Of a stretch of DNA of 64,000 nt, positions 27,507 through 39,555 are shown piece after piece (the first letter of the stretch is position 1; each line of letters starts with the position of its first letter). Under the pieces are notes generated by a model. It was not told the origin of the DNA. It was given only the letters and a program-made list of their open reading frames with translations, and did no database searches. Both the position numbers and the translations under genes were made by a program. The DNA comes from CSP1-4 sp963777975. Lineage in GTDB: Bacteria > Chloroflexota > Limnocylindria > Limnocylindrales > CSP1-4. The DNA lies in the NCBI GenBank assembly GCA_963777975.1, contig CAVZSO010000002.1:434001-498000 (forward strand). The letters are read 5' to 3'.

Positions 27507-27514
27507 CAGCAGCA
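27500..27514. other. Probable assembly or recombination junction
   Basis: Homology of the plus-strand haloperoxidase-like gene ends at about 27506, and homology of the minus-strand FtsA-like gene ends at about 27507. Neither gene has its remaining half anywhere nearby. To the right the sequence is visibly richer in GGC/GCC and the broken-frame density rises. No insertion sequence, terminal repeat or tRNA is seen at the point. Confidence 0.7.
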
Positions 27515-28799
27515 CTGCGGCGGCCGCGGCCGCGGCCAGCACCGCTGGCGCCTGGAGCGCCGGCAGGGCCATCGCCCGGTCGTCGACGCCGGGGAGCTCC
27601 GCCCCGCGCAGCACCGCCGGGACCGGCCGGCGGGTGAAGGGCAGGGTCACCCCCCAGTCGCCGCGCTCGACCACCCGGCGCAGCTCGGGCAGGGCGAACG
27701 CGCCGCCGCAGAGCAGCACGGTGGGGGGCAGGCGCCCTTCCCGGCCGGACGCGTCGGCGGCTGAGCCCGGCCAGTCCCAGCTCCAGGGTGTCCGCCCAGA
27801 CGCCGGCGTGGAACTCGGCCAGGTGCCGCACCGTCCGCCAGGCCCCGGGGCCGGCCCCACGCTGGCTCGCGGCCGGCGCGGAGCGCCCCGGCGGCGTGGG
27901 CCTGGAGCACCTCCCGGGCGACGAGCGGCGTCGCGCCGAGCTCCCGGGCGACGTGCGCCTCGAGGTCGGCGGCGCCGACGGGCAGGGTCACGGCCGCCGG
28001 GGGCAGCCCGCCGCCGGCGGGAAGACGACCACCGCGGTGGTCGCCGCCGCGCCGGCGTCGACGACGACGGCGCCCCCCGGGACGGTGGCGGCAAGGGCGG
28101 CCAGAGCCAGGGGCAGGCTGACCGTCCCGGCCAGGTCGAGGTCGAGCGCCTCCGCCAGCAGGAGCAGGCGCTGCGCCCCGGCCACCGGAGCCAGGCCGGC
28201 GTCGACCTCGACGTCGAGCACCTCGCCGGCGGCCCCCGGCCGGCCCCGAACGCCGCCAGGGGCGCCCCGTCGAGCGCCGCGCGGCGCAGCGTCACCTGCA
28301 CCGCTTCGAGGCGCTGCGGCGCAGCAGCTCGACCGCGCCGAACCGGCCCGCGGCGGCCAGGCCGCCGCCCGGGCCTGCTCGACCGCCTGGCGCAGATCCT
28401 CGCGGTCGACGGGCGACGCCGGTCGCCGGCGGCGGACGCGGACGGCGCCGCTGGCGACCGCCGGGGTGCCGCCGCCGGCCACCAGCACCGCCCGGCGGGG
28501 GACGACGCCGGCGAGGTCCTCGGCGGCGACCAGCGCCCGCTCGGCGGCAGCAGGTCGCCGTCGGGCAGGACCAGCGCCGCCGCCGCCGGCGCACGCGACG
28601 GAGCGGGCGGCGCGGCGGCCACCGCCCCGCCGATCACGGCGACGGGCGACGCGGTCAGATCGAGGACGAGGGCCTTGATCGCCCCGTGGCCGGGGTCGAG
28701 CAGGGTGACGTACGGCTCGGGCGGGGCGGGCGCCGGGGCGGGCGCCGACCGGCCACGGCCGGTCAGGCGCTCCAGGCGGCGGAGCCGGTCCAGTATCAA
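27507..28799 (-). CDS. FtsA/PilM-like actin-fold ATPase, 3' truncated and heavily frameshifted
   Basis: Fragments across frames recall the actin-like ATPases FtsA and PilM. VTLLDPGHGAIKALVLDL matches the phosphate-1 loop, EVLDVEVDAGLAPVAGAQRLL the SHS2-like insertion, PGGAVVVDAGAAATTAVVVF the phosphate-2 loop, and PTVLLCGGAFALPELRRVV the adenosine motif. At least five frame changes are needed. The gene starts at TTG 28799, overlapping the alaS stop, and ends in ALPALQAPAVLAAAAAAAVLL just at the junction, so its terminus is lost. A role in cell division or pilus assembly is possible; the exact family is unsure. Confidence 0.55.
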
Positions 28800-31561
28800 G
28801 CCGGCCGATCCGCCCCTGCGCCGGCCTGCGCCCGGGCGGCGCGGCGGCCCTGGGCGAGCCCCTCGTCCAGCAGGGCGGGGTCGCCGCCGCCGCCCTGCGC
28901 CAGCTCGGGGCGATTCCCGCCGCGCCGCCCTTGATCGTCCGGGCCACCTCGCGCAGCAGCTGGCCGGCGTGCAGGCCCCGCCCGGTGAGCTCGCGCCCGA
29001 CCGTCACCAGCAACAGCGGGCGCCCGTCCGGGACGACCGCCAGCAGGAGCACGCTCGGCCCGCCGAGCTTGTCCCGCAGCCAGTCGGCCGCCTCCCGCAG
29101 GCGCTCCATGGTCGGGGCGCTCGCCGGGTCGACCCGGGCGGCCAGCAGGCGGAACCCGCCCCCGGGCGCGTCCACCGTCTCGGCTGGCCGAGCAGGGCGC
29201 TCAGGGCCCCCTGCGCCGCCTTGCGCTCGGCCGCCTCTAGCCGGCGCCGGGCGTCGCTCAGCTCGGCCAGCAGGCGCTCCACGCGGGCGGGGGAACTCGA
29301 CCGGAGAGACGTCGAGCGCGCGACCGACCGCCTCCAGGGTCTCCACCTGGCGGTTGAGGTACGCCTCGGCCGGCGCCCCGGCGAGCGCCTCGACGCGGCG
29401 GGTGCCCGAGCCGACGCTGCCCTCCCCGGTGAGCACGAACTCCCCGATCTCGCCCGTGTGGCGGACGTGGGTGCCGCCGCAGAGCTCCTTGCTGACGTCG
29501 CCGATGGTCAACACGCGCACCGTGTCGCCGTACTTCTCGTCGAACAGGGCGACGGCCCCTGAGCGGATGGCGGCCTCATTCGGCATGACGTCCGTGCGCA
29601 CCTCGAGGTTGCGGCGCACGGCGTCGTTGACCCGGGCCTGCACCGCCCGGCGCTGCTCGGCGGTCAGCGGCTCCCCGTGGGCGAAGTCGAAGCGCAAGCG
29701 GTCGGGAGCGACGAGCGAGCCGGTCTGGTGCACGTGGGGGCCCAGCTCCGCCCGCCGGGCGGCGTGGAGCAGGTGCGTCGCCGTATGGTGGCGCGTCGTC
29801 GCCTCACGCGCGTCCGCGTCTACCTCGGCGCGCACGGCGTCGCCCTCGGAGAGCTCACCCGCTTCGACCCGGCCGATGTGCACGATCGCGTCCCCGGCCG
29901 GCGCCTGGGTGGTGGTCACCCGCAGGCGCCCGCGGGGGCCGACGAGCCGAGCCGCTGTCGCCCACCTGCCCGCCGCGCTCGGCGTAGAAGGGGGTGCGGT
30001 CCAGGATCACCCAGGTCTCGGGCGCGGCGCCGGCCGTCCCGTCCGCGCCGGCCGCTGCGTCGACGGCCGCTGCGTCGACGGCCACGGCGGTGGCGACCCG
30101 CTTCGCCCTGGCGCAGGTAGGCGATGGTGGCGTCCGGCACCGTCAGGCGCTCGTAACCCTCGAAGACCGCGGGGACATCCGGCAGATCAACGGCGGCCGC
30201 GTTGGCGAAGCGGGCGCCGGCGCCGGGCGCGCTCCCGGTCGGCCTGGAGGGCGCTCTCGAATCCGGGCAGGTCGACGCCGACGCCCCTCCCGGCGGCGAC
30301 CTCCTGGGTCAGCTCGAGGGGGAAGCCGAAGGTGTTGTAGAGGCGGAACGCGGTCGCCCCGGGCAGGGTTTGCTGCCCCTCGGCGGCCAGCCGGTCGAGG
30401 GCGTCGTTCAGCAGGTGGGTGCCGGCGGTGAGCGTCTCCGAGAAGCGGGCCTCCTCCTGGCGCAGCACGCGCTCGATGACCGGCTGGCGGTCGACCAGGT
30501 GGGGGTAGTGCGCGCCGAAGCGCTCGACGACGGCCCGGGAGAGGTCGGTGATGAACGGACCCTGGTGGCCGAGCAGGCGCCCGTAGCGCACGGCGCGCAC
30601 GGGCAAGCGGCGGGCGACGTAGCCCCGCTCCTCGTTCGAGGGGAAGATGCCGTCGCCGATCATGAAGGTGACGGCGCGGGCGTGGTCGACGACGATGCGC
30701 AGGCTGCGCGTCACCTGGGGCCTCGCCGTAGGGCGCGTCGAGCACCGCCGTGGCCCGCTCGACCACGGGCCGCAGCAGGTCGCTCTCGTACGCGGAGGAG
30801 ACGCCCTGCAGGTACGAGACGACCCGCTCGAAGCCGGCCCCGGTGTCCACGCCGGTGCCGGGCAGGGGCCGCAGCGTCCCGTCCGGCTCCTGGAAATACT
30901 GATTGAAGACCAGGTTCCAGATCTCCACGATGCGGCCGCAGCCGTGGTCGGGACCGCAGACGTCGTCGCTCGCCCCGCGGGGGCAGCGGCCGAGCAGGTC
31001 GACGTGGATCTCGGTGCAGGGACCGCAGGGGCCGCTGTCGCCGGTCGGCCCCCAGAAGTTCTCCCGGTCGCCGTCCGGCTTGCGATTCAGGGGCCGGATG
31101 CGCTCGGGGGGCACCCCGATGGCCTTCCAGATGGCGCCGGATTCGTCGTCGGGCGGGATGCCGGGCTCGCCGGCCCAGGTGGTGGCCCAGATCCGATCGG
31201 GGTCGATTCCGAGCCCGGCGGTGACGAACTCGTAGCCGTAGGCGATGGCCTCGTTCTTGAAGTCACCGCCTTCCTGGAGGCCGCCGAAGGCGAAGTTGCC
31301 CAGCATCTCGAAGAAGGACTGGTGGGTGTCGTCGCCGACCTCGTCGATGTCCGTGGTGCGGACGCAGCGCTGCACGGTGACGATGCGCCGGGCCGGGGCC
31401 TTCGACGGGTCGAGGTAGAAGGGCTTAAAGGGCTGCATCCCGGCGCTGGTCAGGAGCACACTGGGGTCACCCTGGACGACCAGGGAGGCGCTGGGGAGGT
31501 GGAGGTGTCCGAGTCCCTCGAAGTAGCGGACGAACCGGCGCCGCACGTCCTCGCTCTGCAT
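28796..31561 (-). CDS. alaS: Alanine--tRNA ligase, frameshifted
   Basis: Class II aminoacyl-tRNA synthetase charging tRNA-Ala, ~920 aa in total, near the usual 870-900. Residues 1-280 are intact: VRRRFVRYFEGLGHLHLPSA, LLTSAGMQPFKP, NFWGPTGDSGPCGPCTEIH, and GTGVDTGAGFERV. Later segments in other frames hold RIVVDHARAVTFMIGDG, TPFYAERGGQVGDSG, the editing-site zinc motifs HHTATHLLHAA and CGGTHVRHTGEIG, and the C-Ala tail LLLVTVGRELTGRGLHAGQLL. About seven one-base shifts lie near 30720, 30225, 30098, 29935, 29290, 29200 and 28915. As an essential gene it is unlikely to be truly broken. A TACAAT box (31570-31575, minus) sits so close to the ATG that the message might be leaderless. Confidence 0.9.
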
Positions 31562-31610
31562 AAGTCTCCATTGTAAGGGGGTTCTTACCCGCTCCGGGGA
31601 CGCGCTACAC

Positions 31611-31639
31611 TTTACTTAGTTGCGCTCTTATCCTATAAT
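31611..31639 (+). promoter_or_regulatory. clpC promoter with consensus -10
   Basis: TTTACT (31611-31616) and, 17 bp on, a perfect TATAAT (31634-31639). Predicted start is about 31646, inside the HAIR element. This is the clearest sigma-70-type promoter in the window and strikingly AT-rich for this DNA. Confidence 0.7.
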
Positions 31640-31642
31640 GCT

Positions 31643-31663
31643 GTTGAGCGCTTTACACTCAAG
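31643..31663. promoter_or_regulatory. HAIR element (HspR operator) upstream of clpC
   Basis: GTTGAGC-N7-ACTCAAG matches the HAIR consensus CTTGAGT-N7-ACTCAAG at 12 of 14 arm positions, with the right arm perfect. It covers the predicted transcription start, 3 bp downstream of the -10, where the MerR-family repressor HspR would block initiation until heat shock. HspR itself is not encoded here. Confidence 0.72.
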
Positions 31664-31693
31664 GTCGCTCGTAGGAAAGGTAGCAACCGGAAG

Positions 31694-34202
<2,509 letters not shown>

Positions 34203-34250
34203 GCCCTACCCCTCCGGTCGAGCCCCGGGGCGTCCTCCCCGGGCACTTCG

Positions 34251-34283
34251 GAGCCCCCTCTCCCTGGCCGGGAGAGGGGGCTC
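34251..34283. terminator. Bidirectional hairpin terminator between clpC and the LuxR-type gene
   Basis: A 14-bp perfect stem (GAGCCCCCTCTCCC paired with GGGAGAGGGGGCTC) with a 5-nt TGGCC loop, 48 bp after the clpC stop and immediately before the stop of the convergent gene at 34286. It lacks a strong U tract on either side, so efficiency is uncertain. Confidence 0.75.
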
Positions 34284-34285
34284 GT

Positions 34286-34504
34286 TCATGCCTGGGGGAC
34301 CGGCGTCCGGTTCAGGTGGTCGTGGGCGTACACCGCCAGCTGCACCCTGCCCTGGAGCCCCAGCTTGGTCAGGATCTGGCTGACGTGCCACTTGGCCGTC
34401 GCCGGCGTCACGCCCAGGCTGCGGGCGATCTCCTTATTGGTCTGTCCCCCGGCGACGAGCCGGGCCACTTCGCGCTCGCGCGCCGTCAACAGTATGTTGG
34501 GCAT
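34286..34504 (-). CDS. Orphan LuxR/GerE-type DNA-binding protein
   Basis: 72 aa consisting of little more than the GerE helix-turn-helix: LLTAREREVARLVAGGQTNKEIARSLGVTP then TAKWHVSQILTKLGLQGR. It has no receiver or sensor domain. Start ATG 34504; the upstream frame is not open with similarity. Stand-alone HTH proteins of this size exist, so it need not be truncated. Tandem AGGTTAA repeats at 34517-34533 lie just upstream and may be its own binding site. Confidence 0.82.
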   Translation of the reverse strand: MPNILLTAREREVARLVAGGQTNKEIARSLGVTPATAKWHVSQILTKLGLQGRVQLAVYAHDHLNRTPVPQA

Positions 34505-34516
34505 TCCTAAGTACGC

Positions 34517-34533
34517 AGGTTAACGTAGGTTAA
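34517..34533. repeat. Tandem AGGTTAA repeats upstream of the LuxR-type gene
   Basis: Two copies of AGGTTAA (34517-34523 and 34527-34533) spaced by exactly 10 bp, one helical turn, starting 13 bp from the ATG of the HTH gene. Direct repeats on one face of the helix are usual for dimers of NarL/LuxR-type regulators. Confidence 0.5.
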
Positions 34534-34621
34534 TGACTTCGCGCAAGGGGGCAGGGGGCGGGGCCAGCCGGCGACGGGCCGGGCGGGGGTTCTGCTAAGG
34601 TAGAGGCAACACGAGAGGGCC

Positions 34622-34916
34622 ATGCCAGAGTACGATTTCGCCGCTACGATGCGGCAGGAAGTGGAGCAGCTGCGGCGGGAGCTCGCCGGCGAGGACGTGC
34701 GTCCGGCGCTGACCGAGATCGCCCGGCGCTTCGGGGCGTCCGACGAGGAGGCGCTCGCTGCGCTCTGGCGGGCGAGCAAGCGCCACGGGGAGACGATCGC
34801 CGTCTTCATCGGGGAGCTCAAGGCGCAGTTCGAGCGCGAAGCGGCCGAAGGCCATCCGGCGGCCACCGCCGGGCAGCCGGCGGCGCCTGACCCCCGCACC
34901 GGTCCGGCCGCGGTAG
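34622..34916 (+). CDS. Small conserved-looking protein of unknown function
   Basis: Begins MPEYDFAATMRQEVEQLRREL at ATG 34622 with GAGAGG upstream. About 85 residues look genuine: helical and charged, with LTEIARRFGASDEEALAALWRAS and TIAVFIGELKAQFERE. The open frame continues to 35563 inside the glycosyltransferase gene, which is implausible. A one-base insertion before 34914 would end it at TAG 34914-34916, ten bases before the next start. I recognise no family. Confidence 0.5.
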
Positions 34917-34925
34917 GTCGCGCGG

Positions 34926-36074
34926 GTGCGCGCCGCGCTCAACGCCCACTTCTTCCATCACCCCAATACCGGACACGGGCAGTACCTCTCCCACCTGCTG
35001 CGGACCTTCGCGGCGGTCGCCCCGGACCTCGAGGCGGTGCCCGCCTGCGACGGCGCGCCGCCGGCGCCGGCCGGCGGTTGGCCCGGCGGCTGGTCTCCCG
35101 TCTTCGGACGCACGCCGTTCGATCCCCTCGGGGGCGACGCGCGCAAGGTGTGGTGGGAGCAGGTGGTCTGGCCGCGGGTGGCGGCGCGGATGGGGGCCGC
35201 GGTGGGGCACGTGCCCTACTTCGGACCGCCCTTGCGCCGGCCGGAGGGCCTGCCGCTGGTGGTGACCATCCACGACGTGATCCCCCTGATCATCCCGGAG
35301 TACATCACCTCACCCCTGGTCCGGCTCTACAACGGGCTGGTCAGCCGGGCCGCGCTGCGGGCGGACCTGGTGCTGGTGGACTCGGAGGCGAGCAAGCGGG
35401 ACGTGCTGCGCCTGCTGGGTGTCCCCGAGGAGCGGGTGCGGGTGGTCTACCTGGCCGCGGATACGAGCGTGCTCGCGCCGGTGGCGCCGGAGGCGCTCGC
35501 GGCCGTGAAGGCCCGCTACGGCCTCTCCGACCCGTTCATCTTTTACCTCGGCGGCCTGGATAAGCGGAAGAACGTCCCGGCCCTGCTGCGGGCGCTCGCC
35601 CTGCTGCCCCCCGAGACCCCCTGGCAGCTCTACGTCTCCGGGCGCCTGCGCTACGACAACCCGCGCCTGTTCCCGGATCTGCCCCGGCTGGCCGAGGAGC
35701 TGGGGATCGGCGCCCGCGTGCGGTTCGGGTTCGTCCCGGACGCGGACAAGGCGGCGATGCTCAGAGCGGCGACGCTGTTCGTCTTTCCGTCGATCTACGA
35801 GGGGATCGGGCTCGACCCGATGGAGGCCCTGGCCTGCGGCACGCCGGTGGTCTGCTCGAATCGCTCGTCGTTGCCCGAGGTGATGGGAGACGCCGCCGTG
35901 CTCGTCGATCCGGACGACACCCCCGCCCTGGCGGCGGCCATCGGGCGCGTGCTCGGCGACGCCGACCTGCGCCACGACCTGGCCCGCCGCGGACCGCCGC
36001 AGGCGGCGAAGTTCACCTGGGAGGAGACGGCGCGGCAGACGGTGCGGGCCTACGAGTCGGTGCTCCGTCCGTAG
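34926..36074 (+). CDS. Glycosyltransferase family 4-type protein
   Basis: GT-B fold retaining glycosyltransferase of 382 aa, intact. The N-terminal acceptor domain begins VRAALNAHFFHHPNTGHGQYL; VVTIHDVIPLIIPEY follows. The C-terminal nucleotide-sugar domain has FIFYLGGLDKRKNVPALLRAL and the E-x7-E donor motif within EGIGLDPMEALACGTPVV. Probably transfers a sugar in cell-surface polysaccharide or glycolipid assembly at the cytoplasmic membrane. Followed 46 bp later by a second glycosyltransferase. Confidence 0.88.
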   Translation: MRAALNAHFFHHPNTGHGQYLSHLLRTFAAVAPDLEAVPACDGAPPAPAGGWPGGWSPVFGRTPFDPLGGDARKVWWEQVVWPRVAARMGAAVGHVPYFGPPLRRPEGLPLVVTIHDVIPLIIPEYITSPLVRLYNGLVSRAALRADLVLVDSEASKRDVLRLLGVPEERVRVVYLAADTSVLAPVAPEALAAVKARYGLSDPFIFYLGGLDKRKNVPALLRALALLPPETPWQLYVSGRLRYDNPRLFPDLPRLAEELGIGARVRFGFVPDADKAAMLRAATLFVFPSIYEGIGLDPMEALACGTPVVCSNRSSLPEVMGDAAVLVDPDDTPALAAAIGRVLGDADLRHDLARRGPPQAAKFTWEETARQTVRAYESVLRP

Positions 36075-36120
36075 CGGCCGCGACGGTCCCGAGCGCCCGA
36101 GCGACAATCCGAGAGCGGCG

Positions 36121-37305
36121 ATGCGTGTCCTGCTCGTCTCCAAAGCCCTCATCGCCGGCGCCTACCAGCGCAAGGCCGCGCTGCTCGCGGCGCAGGGCGT
36201 CGACCTGACGGTGGTGGTGCCGCCGTACTGGAACGACGACGTCGGGCGGCGCGCCCCGCTCGAGCAGGTGGCGCCGGCGGGCCTGGCCGCCGGCGGCGGC
36301 TACCGGCTGGTGGTGGAGCCGATGGCCTTCAACGGCCACTTCCACGTCCACTTCTACCCCGGACTCGGCGCCCGGATGCGGGAGGTGCGCCCGGACGTGG
36401 TGCACGTGGACGAGGAGCCCTACAACCTGGCCACGGCGCAGGCCATCTGGCTCGCCCGCCGCGCCGGCGCGCAGCCCCTCTTCTACACCTGGCAGAACCT
36501 CTACCGGCGCTACCCGCCGCCCTTCGGTTGGGTCGAGCGGTACTGCTACGGCGCCGCCGCCGGGGCCATCGCCGCGAACGCCGAGGCGGTGGGGGTGCTG
36601 CGCCAGAAGGGCTACCGGGGCCGGGTGTGGACGGTGCCCCACGTCTCCGTCGGGGTCGATCCGGGCCGGTTCTACCGCCGGCCCGATCCGGAAGGGGACG
36701 CCCCCGGCGGCCGCCCGTTCCGGGTGGGCTTCGTCGGCCGGCTGCGTCCGGAGAAGGGGGCCCACCTGCTGGTGGAGGCCGTCTCCCGCCTGGGCGGCGA
36801 CGTGCGCCTCGACCTGCTGGGGTGGGGCCCGGAGGAAGCGCGACTGCGGGCCCAGGCCAGCGCGCTCGGCCTCGGCGACCGGCTGACGGTGCACCAGGCC
36901 CTGCCGTCGCAGCGCGTGCCGGAGTTCCTCAGCCGGCTGGACGCGCTCGTGCTGCCGTCGCTGACGGCGCCGAACTGGAAAGAGCAGTTCGGTCGCGCGC
37001 TGACCGAGGCGATGGCCTGCGAGGTGCCCGTGGTCGGCTCGGACTCGGGGGAGATCGCCCGGGTCATCGGCGACGCCGGCCTGGTCTTCCCCGAGGGGGA
37101 CACGGCGGCGCTGACCGAGCGCCTGGAGCGCCTGCGGGGCGACCCGGCGCTGCGGCGCGACCTCGCCGCCCGGGGGCTGGCCCGGGTGCGGGCGCGGTTC
37201 ACCCCCGACCGGATCGCCCGCCAGACGGTCGACGTCTACCGCCAGGTGGCGGGCGCCGGCGGACCGGTGGCGCGCCCGCCGGGGGCGGCTCAGGCGGCTC
37301 AGTAG
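36121..37305 (+). CDS. Glycosyltransferase family 4-type protein
   Basis: 394 aa GT-B glycosyltransferase, intact. Marks: MRVLLVSKALIAGAYQRK, VDEEPYNLATAQAIW, GFVGRLRPEKGAHLLVEAV, and EQFGRALTEAMACEVPVVGSDSGE with the donor-binding Glu pair. The N-terminal part resembles GT4 proteins that use WxxF/Y-rich acceptor loops (FYTWQNLYRRYPPPF). Partner of the preceding gene. The last 7 bp overlap the convergent E1 beta gene. Confidence 0.87.
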   Translation: MRVLLVSKALIAGAYQRKAALLAAQGVDLTVVVPPYWNDDVGRRAPLEQVAPAGLAAGGGYRLVVEPMAFNGHFHVHFYPGLGARMREVRPDVVHVDEEPYNLATAQAIWLARRAGAQPLFYTWQNLYRRYPPPFGWVERYCYGAAAGAIAANAEAVGVLRQKGYRGRVWTVPHVSVGVDPGRFYRRPDPEGDAPGGRPFRVGFVGRLRPEKGAHLLVEAVSRLGGDVRLDLLGWGPEEARLRAQASALGLGDRLTVHQALPSQRVPEFLSRLDALVLPSLTAPNWKEQFGRALTEAMACEVPVVGSDSGEIARVIGDAGLVFPEGDTAALTERLERLRGDPALRRDLAARGLARVRARFTPDRIARQTVDVYRQVAGAGGPVARPPGAAQAAQ

Positions 37306-38282
37306 GCGGCGAGGGCGCGGATGGCGCCGGCGATCCGGGCGGCGTCGATCAGGAAGGCCGCCTCGAGCGGCGGGGCGTACGGCGCGGCCGGGATCTCCGG
37401 CCCGCCGAGACGCGTCACCGGCCCGTCCAGGCTCTCGAACGCCTCCTGGGCGATCAGGGCGGCGATCTCGCCGCCGATGCCACCGGTCAGGTTGTCCTCG
37501 GAGACGATCAGGGCCTTGCTCGTCTTGCGCACCGAGGCCAGGATGGACTCCCGATCGAGGGGGCGCAGGGTGCGCAGGTCGACCACCTCGACGTCGATGC
37601 CTTCGCCCTCGACTGCGGCCGACCGCTTCGAGCGCGCGGTGGGTCATCAGGCCGTACGTGAAGACGGAAAGGTGGCGGCCAGCGCGGGCCAGGCGGGCCG
37701 GCCCGATGGGCACGCGGTGGTCGCCGTCCGGCACCTCGCCCCGCACGCTGCGGTAGGCGGCCTTGTGCTCGAAGAAGAGCACCGGATCGGGGTCCGCGAT
37801 GGCGCGGCGAGGAGTCCCTTGGCGTCGGCCGGCGTGCTGGGCACGACCACCTTGAGGCCCGGGACGTGGGCGAAGAAGGCCTCGACGCTCTGAGAGTGGT
37901 AGAGGGCGCCGTGGACGCCGGCGCCGAAGGGGGCGCGGATGACGATGGGGCAGCCCCACTCCCCGTTGGAACGGTAGCGGAGGCGAGCGGCCTCGCTCAC
38001 GATCTGGTTCATGGCCGGATAGATGAAGTCCGCGAACTGGATCTCCACCACCGGCAGGAGCCCGTTGACGGCGGCGCCGATGGCCGTGCCGACGATGCCG
38101 AACTCGGCGAGCGGGGTGTCGATCACCCGCTCGGCGCCGAACGCGGCGAAGAGGCCGTTCGTGGTCCCGAAGACGCCGCCCTTCTTGCCCACGTCCTCGC
38201 CCAGGACGAGCACGCGCTGGTCGCGGGCCATCGCCTCGTGCAGCCCGCTGCGCACGGCTTCGAGCAGGTTCATCTCTGCCAT
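37299..38282 (-). CDS. 2-oxoacid dehydrogenase E1 beta (branched-chain type), frameshifted
   Basis: Beta subunit of the thiamine-dependent E1 of a branched-chain 2-oxoacid (or pyruvate) dehydrogenase complex, ~327 aa. Marks: AEMNLLEAVRSGLHEAMARD, GEDVGKKGGVFGTTNGLFAAFG, IDTPLAEFGIVGTAIGAA, and EVVDLRTLRPLDRESILASV at the C-terminus. One missing base near 37808 and one extra near 37622 break it. I chose ATG 38282 (MAEMN) because of a GGAG 9 bp upstream. Last gene of the leucine-catabolism operon, 127 bp after E1 alpha. No E2 or E3 gene is in the window. Confidence 0.85.
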
Positions 38283-38409
38283 GGGGGTACTCCGCACCCG
38301 CTCCCGTCTCCGCTCCCGGTGTCCGGCTACGAACGCCTGACACGATTGGGGGAGAAGAGTGATTGTTCAGCCGGGGACGACGCCCCCGGGCCCCGCTTCG
38401 AGAGGCACG

Positions 38410-39511
38410 CTAGGGCTCGGCGTAGACGTGGCGCAGGACGGTCTCCGGGTCGGCGTACGGCGCCGCCAGGGCGAAGTCGGTCGCCTCGTCCACCTCGCGC
38501 GCCACCCGGCGGGCCGTCTCGGCCACGAGGCCCTCGTCCACGATCCCGGCGTCGAGCAGGGAGCGCCGGAAACGGTCGAGGGGGTCGCGGGCCTGCCAGT
38601 GGGCGACCTCTTCGCGGCTGCGGTAGACGCGGTCGTCGTCGTCGCTGGTGTGCGGCACGAGGCGGTAGGTGCGGGCTTCGAGGAGGGTGGGGCCTTCGCC
38701 GGCGGGCGCGCTCGACCGCCCGCTGCATCGCCGCGTAGGTCGCGAAGACGTCGTTGCCGTCGACGAACTCGCCGGGCATGGCGTAGGCTGAGGCCCGGTC
38801 GGCGACGCTGGCCACCGGCATCTCGGTCTGCGCCGGCTGGGAGATGGCGTAGCCGTTGTTCTCGCAGACGAAGACCACCGGCAGCCGGTGGATGGCGGCG
38901 AAGTTCAGGCCCTCGTGGAAGTCACCCCCGGCGGTGCTGCCTTCGCCGAAGTAGACGGCGGTGACGTGGGGCTCCCGCTTCAGCTTGCTGGCCAGCGCGA
39001 TGCCGGTGGCGTGCAGGATCTGGGTGCCGACCGGGGAGGAGGCGCTGAGCACCTTGTCCCGCCGGCTGCTCCAGTGGTTTGGCATCTGCCGCCCGCCGCT
39101 GCACGGGTCGGCCGCGCGGGCCAGGAACTGCAGCATCGCCTCTCTGGCGGTGAAGCCGAGGACGATCATCACACCCAGGTCGCGGTAGTACGGGAGGACC
39201 CAGTCCTCGCCCGGGACGAGGGCCAGGGCGCTGCCGATCTGGGCCGCCTCGTGGCCGGCGCAGGAGACGGCGAACGGCGCCTTGCCCTGCCGGTTCAGCG
39301 CCCGCATGCGCTCGTCCAGCGCCCGGGTCAGACCCATCCGGTAGAAGGCGTCTCTGAGCTGCGAGACGCTCAGGCCGGCGAGGCCCTGGCCGGCCCGGGC
39401 GAGGTCCTCGGCGCGCCCGGCCGCGGGTCTCGCGGGACGAGCAACTACCGGGCCAGACGCACCCGGGGACGCTTCACCGTCCACTTCCGACAACGTCGTC
39501 GGCTCGATCAT
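38410..39511 (-). CDS. 2-oxoacid dehydrogenase E1 alpha (branched-chain type), frameshifted
   Basis: Alpha subunit of E1, ~366 aa. Compared with pyruvate dehydrogenase it fits the branched-chain form better: CAGHEAAQIGSALAL, YYRDLGVMIVLGFTAREAM, GGRQMPNHWSSRRDKVLSASSP, and the ThDP motif GEGSTAGGDFHEGLNF through ENNGYAIS, with Glu at the usual GDG Asp. One extra base near 38700 separates the C-terminal LVPHTSDDDDRVYRSREEV. It produces branched acyl-CoA upstream of the isovaleryl-CoA steps encoded earlier in the same operon. Confidence 0.85.
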
Positions 39512-39555
39512 CGGGTCTCCTCCGCGGCGCGCCCTCTCCCATAGAGGAACGCCGC

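Noticed and set aside
27495..27515. Insertion sequence or prophage boundary at the junction
   Set aside because: No transposase, integrase, terminal inverted repeats, target duplication or tRNA was seen.
28796..31561. alaS as a true pseudogene
   Set aside because: An essential gene with every motif preserved in alternate frames and the same insertion-type errors as its neighbours; sequencing error is the simpler explanation.
31622..31651. GCGCTC-N18-GAGCGC inverted repeat around the clpC -10
   Set aside because: Spacing does not match CIRCE (N9) or HAIR (N7), and its right half is part of the better HAIR match.
36013..38343. 776-aa minus-strand open frame
   Set aside because: Only its middle part is real (the second segment of E1 beta); the rest is antisense to the glycosyltransferase or out of frame.
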